64,000 bases of DNA from Nostoc sp. UHCC 0702 (GCA_017164015.1 CP071065.1:5061918-5125917), one strand, 5' to 3'; shown: positions 18,324 to 27,807, numbered from the stretch's first letter. Notes: generated by a model not told the origin, from the sequence alone. Made by a program: numbers and translations.

Positions 18324-20942
18324 ATGCAACCTACTAATCCTAATCAATTTACAGAAAAAGCCTGGGAAGCGATCGCCCATACCCCAGATATTGCTAAACA
18401 GTACCAACAACAGCAGATCGAAAGCGAACACTTGATGAAAGCATTGTTGGAACAAGAAGGTTTAGCTAACAGTATATTCACCAAAGCGGGCGTGAACTTG
18501 CAAAAAGTCAGCGATCGCACCGACCAGTTTCTCCAACGTCAGCCCAAAGTCTCAGGTAATAGCACTTCAGTATACCTAGGGCGCAGCTTAGATACACTTT
18601 TAGACCGAGCAGACAAATACCGTCAAGACTTTAAAGACGAATTTATTTCTATAGAACACTTATTGCTGGGTTACGCTAAAGATGACCGCTTTGGCAAAGG
18701 TTTATTCCAAGAATTTGGGTTAGACGAAGGCAAACTAAAAAATATCATTAAACAAATTCGGGGGAGCCAGAAAGTGACCGACCAAAATCCAGAAGGCAAA
18801 TATGAAGCACTGGAAAAATACGGGCGTGATCTCACAGAAGCCGCCCGTAAAGGTCAATTAGATCCAGTCATCGGGCGAGATGATGAAATTCGTCGCACTG
18901 TACAAATTCTTTCTCGTCGCACCAAGAATAACCCAGTGCTAATTGGTGAACCAGGTGTGGGTAAAACTGCGATCGCTGAAGGACTAGCACAGCGCATCGT
19001 CGCCGGTGATGTACCCCAATCCCTCAAAGACCGCAAACTCATCGCTTTAGATATGGGTGCTTTGATTGCTGGGGCAAAATTCCGGGGCGAATTTGAAGAA
19101 CGCCTGAAAGCAGTATTAAAAGAAGTTACTGAATCCGGCGGCAATATAGTTTTATTTATTGATGAAATTCATACTGTTGTCGGTGCTGGTGCGACTCAAG
19201 GCGCAATGGATGCCGGTAACTTGTTAAAACCGATGTTGGCGCGGGGCGAATTGCGTTGTATCGGGGCGACGACTTTAGATGAATACCGCAAGTATATCGA
19301 AAAAGATGCGGCTCTGGAAAGACGTTTCCAGCAAGTTTATGTAGATCAGCCCAGTGTCGAAGATACAATTTCGATTTTGCGCGGGTTGAGAGAACGCTAT
19401 GAAAACCACCACGGGGTGAAGATTTCCGATAGTGCTTTAGTAGCAGCTGCTACATTGTCTAGTCGTTATATTAGCGATCGCTTCCTTCCTGATAAAGCCA
19501 TCGACTTGGTGGATGAAGCCGCTGCGAGATTAAAAATGGAGATTACCTCCAAACCAGAAGAACTGGACGAAATCGACCGCAAAATTTTGCAGTTGGAAAT
19601 GGAAAAACTTTCCCTGCAAAAAGAAAGTGATGCAGCTTCTCGCGAACGTTTAGAAAGACTAGAAAAAGAAATTGCCGATCTCAAAGAAGAACAAAGAACC
19701 TTGAGTGCCCAGTGGCAGTCTGAAAAAGATATTATTAACAAAATTCAGGCTGTTAAAAAAGATATCGAGCAAGTGAATCTAGAGATTCAGCAAGCAAAAA
19801 GAGATTACGACCTCAACCGGGCTGCTAAGTTGGAATACGGCGATTTAACAGATTTACATCGCAAATTAGAAATAGCCGAAAGCGAACTGGCAAACGCCCA
19901 GAAAACTGGTAAATCTTTATTACGTGAGGAAGTCACCGAAGCTGACATTGCAGAAGTGATTTCTAAATGGACGGGAATTCCGATTAGTAAATTGGTGGAA
20001 TCTGAGAAAGAAAAACTGCTACATTTAGAAGATGAATTACACCGTCGCGTGGTGGGACAAGCTGAAGCAGTCACAGCTGTAGCCGATGCAATTCAGCGAT
20101 CGCGTGCTGGACTTGCTGATCCGAATCGTCCCATTGCTAGCTTTATTTTCCTTGGCCCCACAGGTGTGGGTAAAACCGAGTTAGCCAAAGCCTTAGCGTC
20201 CTATATGTTCGACACCGAAGACGCCCTAGTGCGAATTGATATGTCTGAATATATGGAAAAACACGCTGTTTCTCGGTTAATTGGTGCGCCTCCGGGATAC
20301 GTGGGTTACGAAGAAGGCGGACAACTCACAGAAGCCATTCGCCGTCGTCCTTATGCTGTGATTCTCTTCGACGAAATCGAGAAAGCACACCCTGACGTGT
20401 TTAACATTTTCCTGCAAATTCTCGATGATGGTCGCGTCACTGATGCCCAAGGTCATAAAGTGGACTTTAAGAACGCGATTATTATTATGACCAGTAACAT
20501 CGGTTCGCAGTATATTCTTGATGTGGCAGGGGATAACGCGCATTACGACGAAATGCGCCGTCGGGTGATGGAGGCGATGCGGAATACTTTCCGTCCAGAA
20601 TTCCTCAACCGCATTGATGAAATTATCATCTTCCACGGTTTGGATAAGCAGGAATTGCGCCAAATTGTGCTGTTGCAAGTCGATAGGCTGCGGCAAAGAT
20701 TGGGCGATCGCAAGATATCTCTGAGATTATCTGATGCTGCTCTTGACTTTTTGGCAGAAGTAGGGTATGATCCTGTATTTGGGGCGCGTCCACTGAAGCG
20801 GGCAATTCAGCGGGAGTTGGAAACGCAGATTGCTAAAGCTATTTTGCGCGGCGAATTCAATGATGGCGACACCATTTTTGTTGATGTGCAGAATGAGCGT
20901 CTTTCTTTTAGTCGTTTACCTGTTGAGGTGTTTAGTAGTTAA
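18324..20942 (+). CDS. clpB: ATP-dependent chaperone ClpB
   Basis: 872 residues, the normal length. It is a Hsp100 disaggregase that, with DnaK/DnaJ/GrpE, threads aggregated proteins through a hexameric pore in the cytosol. Order of parts: N-terminal Clp_N repeat domain (~1-145); AAA1 with Walker A GEPGVGKTA and Walker B VLFIDEIHT; the long coiled-coil middle domain (~400-525) that separates ClpB from ClpC; AAA2 with Walker A GPTGVGKTELAK and Walker B VILFDEIEK; and the C-terminal ClpB D2-small domain. Pore loop 1 is GAKFRGEFEERL. Many cyanobacteria carry two clpB genes; I cannot say which one this is. Confidence 0.97.
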   Translation: MQPTNPNQFTEKAWEAIAHTPDIAKQYQQQQIESEHLMKALLEQEGLANSIFTKAGVNLQKVSDRTDQFLQRQPKVSGNSTSVYLGRSLDTLLDRADKYRQDFKDEFISIEHLLLGYAKDDRFGKGLFQEFGLDEGKLKNIIKQIRGSQKVTDQNPEGKYEALEKYGRDLTEAARKGQLDPVIGRDDEIRRTVQILSRRTKNNPVLIGEPGVGKTAIAEGLAQRIVAGDVPQSLKDRKLIALDMGALIAGAKFRGEFEERLKAVLKEVTESGGNIVLFIDEIHTVVGAGATQGAMDAGNLLKPMLARGELRCIGATTLDEYRKYIEKDAALERRFQQVYVDQPSVEDTISILRGLRERYENHHGVKISDSALVAAATLSSRYISDRFLPDKAIDLVDEAAARLKMEITSKPEELDEIDRKILQLEMEKLSLQKESDAASRERLERLEKEIADLKEEQRTLSAQWQSEKDIINKIQAVKKDIEQVNLEIQQAKRDYDLNRAAKLEYGDLTDLHRKLEIAESELANAQKTGKSLLREEVTEADIAEVISKWTGIPISKLVESEKEKLLHLEDELHRRVVGQAEAVTAVADAIQRSRAGLADPNRPIASFIFLGPTGVGKTELAKALASYMFDTEDALVRIDMSEYMEKHAVSRLIGAPPGYVGYEEGGQLTEAIRRRPYAVILFDEIEKAHPDVFNIFLQILDDGRVTDAQGHKVDFKNAIIIMTSNIGSQYILDVAGDNAHYDEMRRRVMEAMRNTFRPEFLNRIDEIIIFHGLDKQELRQIVLLQVDRLRQRLGDRKISLRLSDAALDFLAEVGYDPVFGARPLKRAIQRELETQIAKAILRGEFNDGDTIFVDVQNERLSFSRLPVEVFSS

Positions 20943-21166
20943 TTTAGAATTATCTCACCCAAAGACGCAGAGGAGGACACTTGCGTGGGCGGGTTTCCCG
21001 ACTTGAGCAAAGTGTCCGTCGCGCAGAGAGTGGCTTTGCGTCTTTGCGTGTATGATGTTTGGCAGCACTAAAAGAACTAGCGATCGCATGATTAAAATAT
21101 TTCACTTTATTATCTGTAAAGAGTAAACTAAAATACTTGCATCTTGCTATACGGGCGATCGCCTTT
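20943..21166. other. Intergenic region with an inverted repeat
   Basis: Contains AAAGACGCAGAGG at about 20960 and a loosely complementary TTTGCGTCTTTGCG at about 21032-21046, a common cyanobacterial dispersed repeat that may act as the clpB terminator. Confidence 0.4.
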
Positions 21167-22618
21167 ATGTTGGGTCAGTTACTTGATGGACGTTACAGAA
21201 TTATCCAAACGTTGGGCGCAGGTGGCTTCGGTCAAACCTTCATCGCCGAAGATATCAAACTTTACAATACTCAGTGCGTGGTCAAGCAACTCAAGCCCCT
21301 AGCAATTGACCCGATGACTTTGCAGGTAGCCAGACGATTATTTGATTCAGAAGCACAACTTTTGCATCGTTTAGGTGAACACGACCAGATACCGCGACTG
21401 TTGGCGCATTTTGAAGAACAACAGGAATTTTTTTTAGTTCAGCAACTTATTGATGGTCATCCTTTAAGTCATGAACTGACACCTAGAAAAAGGTTGAGTG
21501 AAGGTTATGCGATCGCTCTACTACAAAATATCCTTCAACCCTTATCTTTTGTCCATCAAAATAATGTCATTCATCGGGATATTAAACCGCCTAACTTAAT
21601 TCGACGTAAGCAAGATGGCAAAATTGTCCTAATTGACTTTGGCGCAGTCAAACAGATTGGTACTCAAGTGGTGAATGCTCAAGGGCAAACTCAAATAACT
21701 GTCAGCATTGGCACTCCGGGTTATATGCCCAGTGAACAAAGTCGGGGTAGTCCCAGATTCAGCAGTGATATTTATGCTGTAGGCATGATTGGCATTCAAG
21801 CCTTAACAGGATTAATGCCTGGCCAGTTGCAAGAAGATAGCCAGACGGCTGAAATTCTTTGGCGTCACTTAACAGCAATTGACCCAAAGTTAGCAGACAT
21901 TTTAGATAAAATGGTACGCTATGACTTTCGGCAGCGATATCATTCAGCAGCAGATGCCTTATCTGCGGTGCAGCAATTAGTAACCCCTTATACACCGACG
22001 CAGCAATCACCTACTCCAAGTTACATACCGATACAGCAGCCAAGTAATCCCCAGCCACTACACTCCCCACCGCCACCAGTACAACCTCAGTATCGTCAAG
22101 AGATTCCTAATTCACCTCAGCCCTCATCCCCCACACCCGCACCAACACCCGCCCAACCTCCAAACATAGGATGGGGCTTTTATTTCCTGTGGATAGTAGC
22201 GAATGTTGTAGGTTTAACTGCGGGATTAATTATTGGATACGGTGTCTTCCGTCCAATTTTTGACCTCAAGCAAATAATTGCCATCAGACTGGGTATTGCT
22301 ATTCCGGTAGGGTTAGGAGCAGGAGTCATGCAGTGGCTAGTGCTGCGCCAGCGAGTTTCCCTATCCGGTCAATGGTGGGTGTTAGGAACTACCTTGAGCT
22401 TTTGCATCGCCGTTCTTATCAGCGGGCCCGATCCTTATGCTGCTGCTTTTTTAATCGGCCCTTTGCTTGGTATCACTCAATGGTTGCTCCTCAAACCACT
22501 AGTCAATCAAGCTGGTTGGTGGATATTAGTAAATACTCTAGGCGGTTGGACAGATGGCGGGATTATTTCAGGTGCAGTGCTAGCTTGGTTATTACGCAAG
22601 CCGAAAAGTAGAAATTAA
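21167..22618 (+). CDS. Ser/Thr protein kinase with Pro-rich linker and membrane domain
   Basis: 483 residues from the ATG at 21167 (MLGQLLDGRYRII), the usual start for this cyanobacterial group. Upstream in-frame codons lack support. The N-terminal kinase domain (~10-265) has the Gly loop GAGGFGQTF, VVKQL for the ATP Lys, HRDIKPPN as catalytic loop, DFG and a GTPGYMPSEQ activation segment, so it looks active. A Pro/Gln/Ser-rich linker (~275-340) leads to about five hydrophobic helices that anchor it in a membrane, with the kinase in the cytosol. The membrane part could sense a signal. The substrate is unknown. It stands alone. Confidence 0.9.
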   Translation: MLGQLLDGRYRIIQTLGAGGFGQTFIAEDIKLYNTQCVVKQLKPLAIDPMTLQVARRLFDSEAQLLHRLGEHDQIPRLLAHFEEQQEFFLVQQLIDGHPLSHELTPRKRLSEGYAIALLQNILQPLSFVHQNNVIHRDIKPPNLIRRKQDGKIVLIDFGAVKQIGTQVVNAQGQTQITVSIGTPGYMPSEQSRGSPRFSSDIYAVGMIGIQALTGLMPGQLQEDSQTAEILWRHLTAIDPKLADILDKMVRYDFRQRYHSAADALSAVQQLVTPYTPTQQSPTPSYIPIQQPSNPQPLHSPPPPVQPQYRQEIPNSPQPSSPTPAPTPAQPPNIGWGFYFLWIVANVVGLTAGLIIGYGVFRPIFDLKQIIAIRLGIAIPVGLGAGVMQWLVLRQRVSLSGQWWVLGTTLSFCIAVLISGPDPYAAAFLIGPLLGITQWLLLKPLVNQAGWWILVNTLGGWTDGGIISGAVLAWLLRKPKSRN

Positions 22619-22841
22619 GATCAGCTAAAACACATTTAATTTGCACAATCATTTTATCTGGTCGTTCTCATACCATTTCATGAAAAGCCTGATATAAATT
22701 TTTTTACCCCTGCTACCTATTTGTATCAATATTAGACTTCTTGCATAAATAATTTTTTACCTCACGCAAAGGCGCAAAGACGCAAAGGAAAGAACGCCAA
22801 GAACGACTTTTGCAAGAGGTCTATTAAAGTAAAACGGTATT

Positions 22842-23045
22842 ATATCAAGTTCGGCTAATTACTTACGATATAGCCGGTTTGCTTGGTAATAGGTAATAGG
22901 TAATAGGTAATAGGTAATACTCAAAACCAATTACCAATTCCCAATACTTCGGCTTACCTCGACTTCGCTCGGCACAAGTGCGAGAGTACAAGTTCCCAAT
23001 TACCGACCTCCACAGATATCATAAGTGTTTAAACGGACATGATAT
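22842..23045. mobile_element. Small non-coding mobile element, copy A
   Basis: 204 bases bounded by ATATCAAGTTCGGCTAATT and, in inverted orientation, ATATCATGTCCGTTTAAAC. It contains GGTAATA heptamers. It belongs to the family also seen at 34495, 40619, 41996 and, truncated, 44085. It ends nine bases from the stop codon of the ATP-grasp gene. Confidence 0.75.
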
Positions 23046-23053
23046 TACCAGTT

Positions 23054-24736
23054 TCACCAATAAAGTTGCCATTCACCATTGCAATATATTCCATGCCCTT
23101 GTAAGGTAATTCTTTCATCATCTTCATAAGCTTGCTCAACAGGTGCAATTTGGTGGAGAGAATGGCCAGAATGTATGACAAGATTGCCCACTTTGTAGGA
23201 ATGGAAAGTTTGCTTTCTGGAACTTTGCATTTCTTCCACTTTAACTACAAGACCTTTATTATAAGCATCGACAAATTCCTCATACTTTAAATGCCAAACA
23301 TTCAACCCACCGCCACATTTAGGCAGTTGAATTGGCAAGGTAAATGAAATTGAACGGCTAAAATCAACTTTTTCAAAATCTTGCCATTTGAGGTTTTGAT
23401 ATTGCAAATCGAAATGAATCGATGCTGTTGGTTTAGTAAAGATGCCTGGAAATTGCCAAATATGAAATCCTGGAATTGCCAAATCTGTTGTATATTTGGT
23501 TTTTGCTTGTAAATTTCGCTCAATGGCAGCTTGTATCAGTTGATAAAGCCAACCAAAATTTTGCTGAAGAATTAAGTTGTATTTTCTAGCTTTACTATAG
23601 TAATCATCATGCAAATCAGATAATTCAGAAAAATCTAGGTAGCTAGCTACTCCCAAAGTGAAAAAATTAGACTTTCCTCTTTGAATCCAAAACTGCTTCA
23701 GGTGATGGATATCAGCATAAACTTTTTCACACTGTTCTTTTGTTAAAATTGACTCGACGAGAATTTCTTCTGCCAAAATTTCTTTTGCTTGGCTGGGATA
23801 AATATCTTTTGGTTGAACAGAAAATACTCTGGTATGATTTTCAGCCGCATCGCCATCCATTAGCAGTGCCAATAATGAATCGGTAATCCGTCCCTCGGCT
23901 CTTTTATCGTAGCCGTCATATCCTGGCATAGGATTAACTTCCAAACACCAAAATTGCTGATCATCAGTAACTTTGAAATCCCAACCTGCAAACTTTAACC
24001 CAAAGGCAGCAGTTGCATCAACAATTTGCTGACATAAGGCTTCAGGTAATTCAAAAGCTGCATAATCGGCATCTTCAAATGACTGTCGATAGTCAACTTC
24101 TAAGCAGCGAATTAATTCAGCATGAACACTATTACCAACTACATGCGCCCTGACATCTGCACCAGCAATATATCTTTGTAAATGTACAGGCCCTTGAGAG
24201 GGGTGAAAGTCAATAAATTCTTCTGGCTGTACTAGCCGACTATCAGCGCGAATACCTGATGTAGTCTTGACAATTGTTGGTGATTGGGCGGCAAAAGCAG
24301 CCAACTTTTCTGCATTGGAACTGGTAATACTAGCCGGGACTTGAAAGCCAGAAGATTGCAAACAATATTCATGCAATGGTTTAGAAAAGTTGTCAGAACG
24401 ACCACCAGGACGATTAATAACTGTACCCGGAATATGTTCTAACCATGCAGTTAATGCTGTCATTAAACTGCGCCAACGCATCGCCAAAGCAAAGTCAGAT
24501 TGCACTGATGAAAGGTCGATGATTCGGCAATAATAGGAGCCATGAGGATCTAATTTATATTTTTCTCCGGCAACGCTGAGATAACTAAATCCATCATCAG
24601 GGAGGGTTAAATGCCAGTCTCCTTCCATAACTACAGCTCGTAAGTTAATTGCTTGTACTTGGATACCACGCCGTGTAGTTTGAGAGACGAAATGCCGAAA
24701 AGTGCGGTCTGAATCGAGTCCAATTGCGTAAATCAT
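23054..24736 (-). CDS. ATP-grasp ligase fused to a 2-oxoglutarate/Fe(II)-oxygenase-like domain
   Basis: 560 residues, two enzymes in one chain. Residues ~100-290 are an ATP-grasp domain of the RimK/peptide-maturase type: TVINRPGGRSDNFSKPL, GFQVPASITSSN, HLQRYIAGADVRAHVV, then GWDFKV (Asp253) and LEVNPMPGYDGYD (Glu266, Asn268) for Mg-ATP. Such enzymes join a carboxylate to an amine, thiol or hydroxyl via acyl phosphate. Residues ~330-560 end in a double-stranded beta-helix pattern: HFD (His441, Asp443), a distal His in VIHSGHSLHQIAP, and an Arg (ERITLQ) suited to binding 2-oxoglutarate. The start ATG overlaps the stop of the upstream gene (ATGA), indicating coupled translation. I infer ligation plus hydroxylation of a peptide or amino acid; the substrate is unknown. 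Confidence 0.75.
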   Translation of the reverse strand: MIYAIGLDSDRTFRHFVSQTTRRGIQVQAINLRAVVMEGDWHLTLPDDGFSYLSVAGEKYKLDPHGSYYCRIIDLSSVQSDFALAMRWRSLMTALTAWLEHIPGTVINRPGGRSDNFSKPLHEYCLQSSGFQVPASITSSNAEKLAAFAAQSPTIVKTTSGIRADSRLVQPEEFIDFHPSQGPVHLQRYIAGADVRAHVVGNSVHAELIRCLEVDYRQSFEDADYAAFELPEALCQQIVDATAAFGLKFAGWDFKVTDDQQFWCLEVNPMPGYDGYDKRAEGRITDSLLALLMDGDAAENHTRVFSVQPKDIYPSQAKEILAEEILVESILTKEQCEKVYADIHHLKQFWIQRGKSNFFTLGVASYLDFSELSDLHDDYYSKARKYNLILQQNFGWLYQLIQAAIERNLQAKTKYTTDLAIPGFHIWQFPGIFTKPTASIHFDLQYQNLKWQDFEKVDFSRSISFTLPIQLPKCGGGLNVWHLKYEEFVDAYNKGLVVKVEEMQSSRKQTFHSYKVGNLVIHSGHSLHQIAPVEQAYEDDERITLQGHGIYCNGEWQLYW

Positions 24737-25521
24737 GGGAATAAAATATCAATAAGTGCTGGTGCTAAAGAATGCCAAACAAACTGTACTTGTTGCATTG
24801 ATGGAAATGGATTGACGCGAAATAAAGTAGAGTTATTTAAATTGGGGGAAATGCTCCAAATAACGACTCCAAATGTCATTTCCAACTGTTTAATCATGGC
24901 GATACTTTGATTTTCTAATTGCAAATGTTCTAAAGATGCTGTTGTACAACGCCAAGCTTGTTCACCCAGAACAACAACCATCTCATAAGCTGGGTCAAAA
25001 TCTGAGTAGTAAGCGCGGTAAGGGCCTTCACCTTCAGGAATTTCTGGCCAGGGAGTATCTATAAATGTTGTCAGATCTTGCACATTCCATTGCTGGTTTA
25101 CAAGTTCTTGAGGTGGAGTTGGGGGATGTAAGGAAAAGATTTCTGTACCCTCTGGAGTCAAACCAGCCCTGACTTGTGTGAGAACAGAGGAATTTGCTGC
25201 ACGTCCCCAAGCACTGAATGGTGTGGGGCGATTGATTACGGTTGATTTCATCAGTGCAGCAGCAGCCCACAAAGTTGCGAGACATTCACCATACTGAAAT
25301 GATGTATCAAAGTCTTGACGAATTGCAGATGGTGCCGACATTCGCAAAACAAGAGGAATATCAGGTGTGACAATTGCACATCCAGAATCAATGCTGACTG
25401 TAAACAACTGTGCTGCTTCGCATACATCGAGAATTTCGGCAACAAATCCTTTTTGTTTAGCTAAATTAACAACTTCAATAGCGAAACGATCGCCGCGATC
25501 GCCAACAATAATTAAATCCAT
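24733..25521 (-). CDS. Degenerate ATP-grasp-like partner protein
   Basis: 262 residues. It parallels the N-terminal half of the protein encoded next. It has a Rossmann-like start (DLIIVGDRGDRFAIEVVNLAKQKG), a TVINRPTPFSAWGRAANSS segment matching TVINRP in the neighbour, and a final WSISPN...FRVNPFPSMQQVQ in the place of the LEVNPMPGY metal-binding loop. The Glu of that loop is Arg here and Asp253 is Ser, so I expect no ATP hydrolysis. It may be a scaffold or substrate-recognition subunit for the ATP-grasp/oxygenase protein, whose ATG overlaps this gene's stop by four bases. It follows the small exported protein gene by 92 bases. Confidence 0.65.
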   Translation of the reverse strand: MDLIIVGDRGDRFAIEVVNLAKQKGFVAEILDVCEAAQLFTVSIDSGCAIVTPDIPLVLRMSAPSAIRQDFDTSFQYGECLATLWAAAALMKSTVINRPTPFSAWGRAANSSVLTQVRAGLTPEGTEIFSLHPPTPPQELVNQQWNVQDLTTFIDTPWPEIPEGEGPYRAYYSDFDPAYEMVVVLGEQAWRCTTASLEHLQLENQSIAMIKQLEMTFGVVIWSISPNLNNSTLFRVNPFPSMQQVQFVWHSLAPALIDILFP

Positions 25522-25613
25522 ATATAATTCCTGATTTAATGATTATAAAAATTAGAAATTCAGGAGTCAGAAGAACGCTTCCGACTTCTGACTCCTCATC
25601 ACACCACTGCTAC

Positions 25614-26048
25614 TTATCTAATCTGCGAACCTTTAAACAGCACATTTGATGGTACTGTTTGTATTGGCTGATTCAGAATAGGTTGGTTGTCGCGAATCAA
25701 AGGATCAGGATTACTCACTCTATTGAATAAACCTGCTTCTGGACAAGCATCACAAGCATCTTTGCCTTTGTCAGAAGCATCTTTACCTTTATCGGAAGCT
25801 TCCTTACCTGTACCACCGTCATCACTTTGTAGAATTAGAGGTGATAACTGTATTCTGTTCAAATTTTGCAGAGTATCACGTCTAGCATCTGCTGTGATAA
25901 ATGGCTGAGCTTTTTGGCTAGAAGCAACTACATTGAGTTGTGTAGCAGGTTGTGCAAAAGCCACACCGACTGTTGATAAAAATGCAGTCGGAACAGTAAG
26001 ACTCAGCATGAACAATAAACGACTAGATATAACTGATTTGAGATTCAT
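25614..26048 (-). CDS. Small exported protein with Gly-Lys-Asp/Glu-Ala heptapeptide repeats; candidate substrate of the ATP-grasp operon
   Basis: 144 residues. A clear Sec signal peptide (MNLKSVISSR plus a hydrophobic core, ending AFAQ) gives a mature protein of ~112 residues. After a Gln/Asn-containing region there is a run of seven-residue units GKEASDK, GKDASDK, GKDACDA and then CPEAG. This leaves a CDAC pair and alternating Lys, Asp/Glu and Ser. The C-terminus is Asn/Pro/Gln rich. It is the first gene ahead of the two ATP-grasp-type genes on the same strand. Short repeats rich in acidic and hydroxyl or Lys side chains are typical of peptides cross-linked by ATP-grasp ligases, so it is the natural candidate substrate. 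The signal peptide is unusual for such a precursor. Confidence 0.65.
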   Translation of the reverse strand: MNLKSVISSRLLFMLSLTVPTAFLSTVGVAFAQPATQLNVVASSQKAQPFITADARRDTLQNLNRIQLSPLILQSDDGGTGKEASDKGKDASDKGKDACDACPEAGLFNRVSNPDPLIRDNQPILNQPIQTVPSNVLFKGSQIR

Positions 26049-26109
26049 AAGTAATGTATCCTGAGGTTGTTTTCAACTTGAGCAACAACGTTAGAAGATT
26101 GTCCCGTTG

Positions 26110-26337
26110 TCATAACTCTCTATAGGTTCGCTGGTTCTGTTTTATGCAGATGATCAAAATTCGACACTTCTGTGGGGATAGGAAAGACCCCAGCAATGGA
26201 GTGTCTGAGGGGTTCCGGGGCTGGGTAAGAAATTTTTTTAAGATTTGGTTTGGTGCTGCGCCATCTAAATCTTCTCCAGTACCTAGTTTTAGTACATACA
26301 AAGATGTAGCATTAGCGTTCAAACAGCTCACAGTCAT
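26110..26337 (-). CDS. Possible small protein upstream of the ATP-grasp operon (doubtful)
   Basis: A 75-residue frame with a GTG start and no strong ribosome binding site, 61 bases ahead of the small exported protein. It contains LKLGTGEDLDGAAPNQILKK and a Pro-rich middle (TQPRNPSDTP). No family is recognised. It may be an overlooked small gene, a gene relic or chance; it is listed because of its place at the head of the operon. Confidence 0.2.
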   Translation of the reverse strand: MTVSCLNANATSLYVLKLGTGEDLDGAAPNQILKKFLTQPRNPSDTPLLGSFLSPQKCRILIICIKQNQRTYREL

Positions 26338-26339
26338 AA

Positions 26340-26727
26340 GTCAACAGTCAACAGTCATAAGTCAACATTCATAAGTCAGAGATGATTTATAAAGTAAACC
26401 TTAAATTGTAGGGTGCGTTATAGCAACGCTTAACGCACCGAAAAAGATGGTGCCCTGCGGCTAATCTTCACTATCTCAAACTCCGAAATCCTTGCATAGC
26501 CGTAACACAACGGCAATAAAGCGGGAGGAACATCCACGCCGCTTTTTGCCTCCCCTACTTAATATTTACTTTATAAATAGGCTCTCAACAGTCATAAGTC
26601 AACAGTCAACAACTTCAACCAAGATAATTTATTTCTAGAGCATCGATTCAGTAATCAAAAACCTAAACCCCCAGCCCCCTCTCCTCGTAGAAGAGAGGTA
26701 GGGGGAGAGGTTCTTCCAGGATTACTG
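26340..26727. repeat. Repeat-rich intergenic region
   Basis: It holds GTCAACA/GTCATAA heptamers at about 26336-26372 and 26585-26615. A perfect 9-base hairpin GGTGCGTTA/TAACGCACC lies at 26412-26439. A CCCCCTCTCC...GGGGGAGAGG stem lies at about 26672-26712. No gene is recognised. Confidence 0.6.
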
Positions 26728-27807
26728 ATATCATGTCCGGTTAATTAGTTATGTTTTCCACAGTCATTGCACCCCACCCCTAACCCCTCCCCGTGAACGG
26801 CTATCCATTACCCGGATCTTTCTTAACATTGCTATAAAGGAGGCTGGAGAAGAATTGTAGTAGTTGGCGTAGTTGGAGGAGTTGACAAATATAGCTAAAT
26901 CTGGAGAGGGGTAATTTTTGCAGGCGATCGTTAACCAAAGGTATCAACTGGAGAATAACAGTCAAGGAGTTTCCAGGTAGCGGCGATATCATGTAATCGT
27001 CTCAGCCCTCGCCAAATTGTTTTCACTCCAGGTTCTCCATCTCTTTTTCTGCCTAAAAATCCACCAAGAGTAGCAATCATTCGCACCGCATCTCGTAAAG
27101 ATGGCGGTGTTTTTGGTGGATGTGATGTTTTGTCAATGGTGGCACACAAAGACTGCCATTCATGGGTTTCTAAAACTGTGTCACAAGGGGAATCAGGATT
27201 AATCCTAGCTTCGTAGGTGAGCCACAACAACCGCCAAGCCACAATCGAATAGGTTGCCAAAGCCATTTCAATCCGACGGGCTGTTTCGAGTTGTAGTTTT
27301 TCAATACCACAGCCACTTTTAAGTGTGTAGTGATAGCGCTCAATTAACCAACGATAAGTGTACCAACGTACACAATGCAGCTTAATTCTTTCTATTGTGC
27401 TTGCTCTATGGGCAATACGGATATCTTCGCTCTTGAAAATAGGGTGAGTTCCAAAAATCATACGCTGCCGTTGTTGCTGCTACATCGCCTGATGCTTGCG
27501 GCACACTTTCTCCTGGTTGGGATGCTAAATCTTCCACTATTTTGACCAAGCGCTTTTTGCGCCGCGAGTCTCCAAGTTGCGCGTGTTGCAGTTCCACTGA
27601 AGCCCATCTTTCCATCATTCACCCCTTTTAACGATCGCCTGCTCCATCATTTCCTCAAAACTCTACCCCAAGCTTGGTTTGGCTTCTTTTTAAGTTATCT
27701 GTACTTCTGTTAAGAAAGATCCGGGTAATGCATAGCCTATCAGGGAAGGGGTTAGGGGTGGGGTGCAATGACTGTGGAAATCATAACTAATTAACCGGAC
27801 TTGATAT
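26728..27807. mobile_element. Long-inverted-repeat element enclosing a decayed Tn5-like insertion sequence
   Basis: The outer ends are ATATCATGTCCGGTTAATT and its near-perfect inverse at 27807. The inverted repeats extend about 98 bases inward, through CATTGCACCCCACCCCTAAC, and reach an inner pair, CATTACCCGGATCTTTC, at 26806-26827 and 27709-27730. Either a palindromic small element was split by an IS (26806-27730, 925 bases), or the element has unusually long terminal repeats. No direct target repeat is evident. Confidence 0.7.
26931..27618 (-). pseudogene. IS4/Tn5-type transposase, internally deleted and frameshifted
   Basis: The N-terminal DNA-binding part starts at 27618 (MERWASVELQHAQLGDSRR, the Tn5-type Tnp_DNA_bind pattern) and runs ~60 residues to YDFWNSP. 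Another frame (27461 down to 26931) then carries the C-terminal part with the YREK signature of the IS4 superfamily (WYTYRWLIERYHYTLKSG) and a long helical tail. The catalytic core between them, with both catalytic Asp residues, is missing; a normal enzyme is about 450 residues. The copy cannot transpose on its own. It lies within the inverted repeats of the surrounding element. Confidence 0.8.

Noticed and set aside
18324..18330. CIRCE heat-shock operator expected near clpB
   Set aside because: No TTAGCACTC-N9-GAGTGCTAA inverted repeat is present upstream of clpB.
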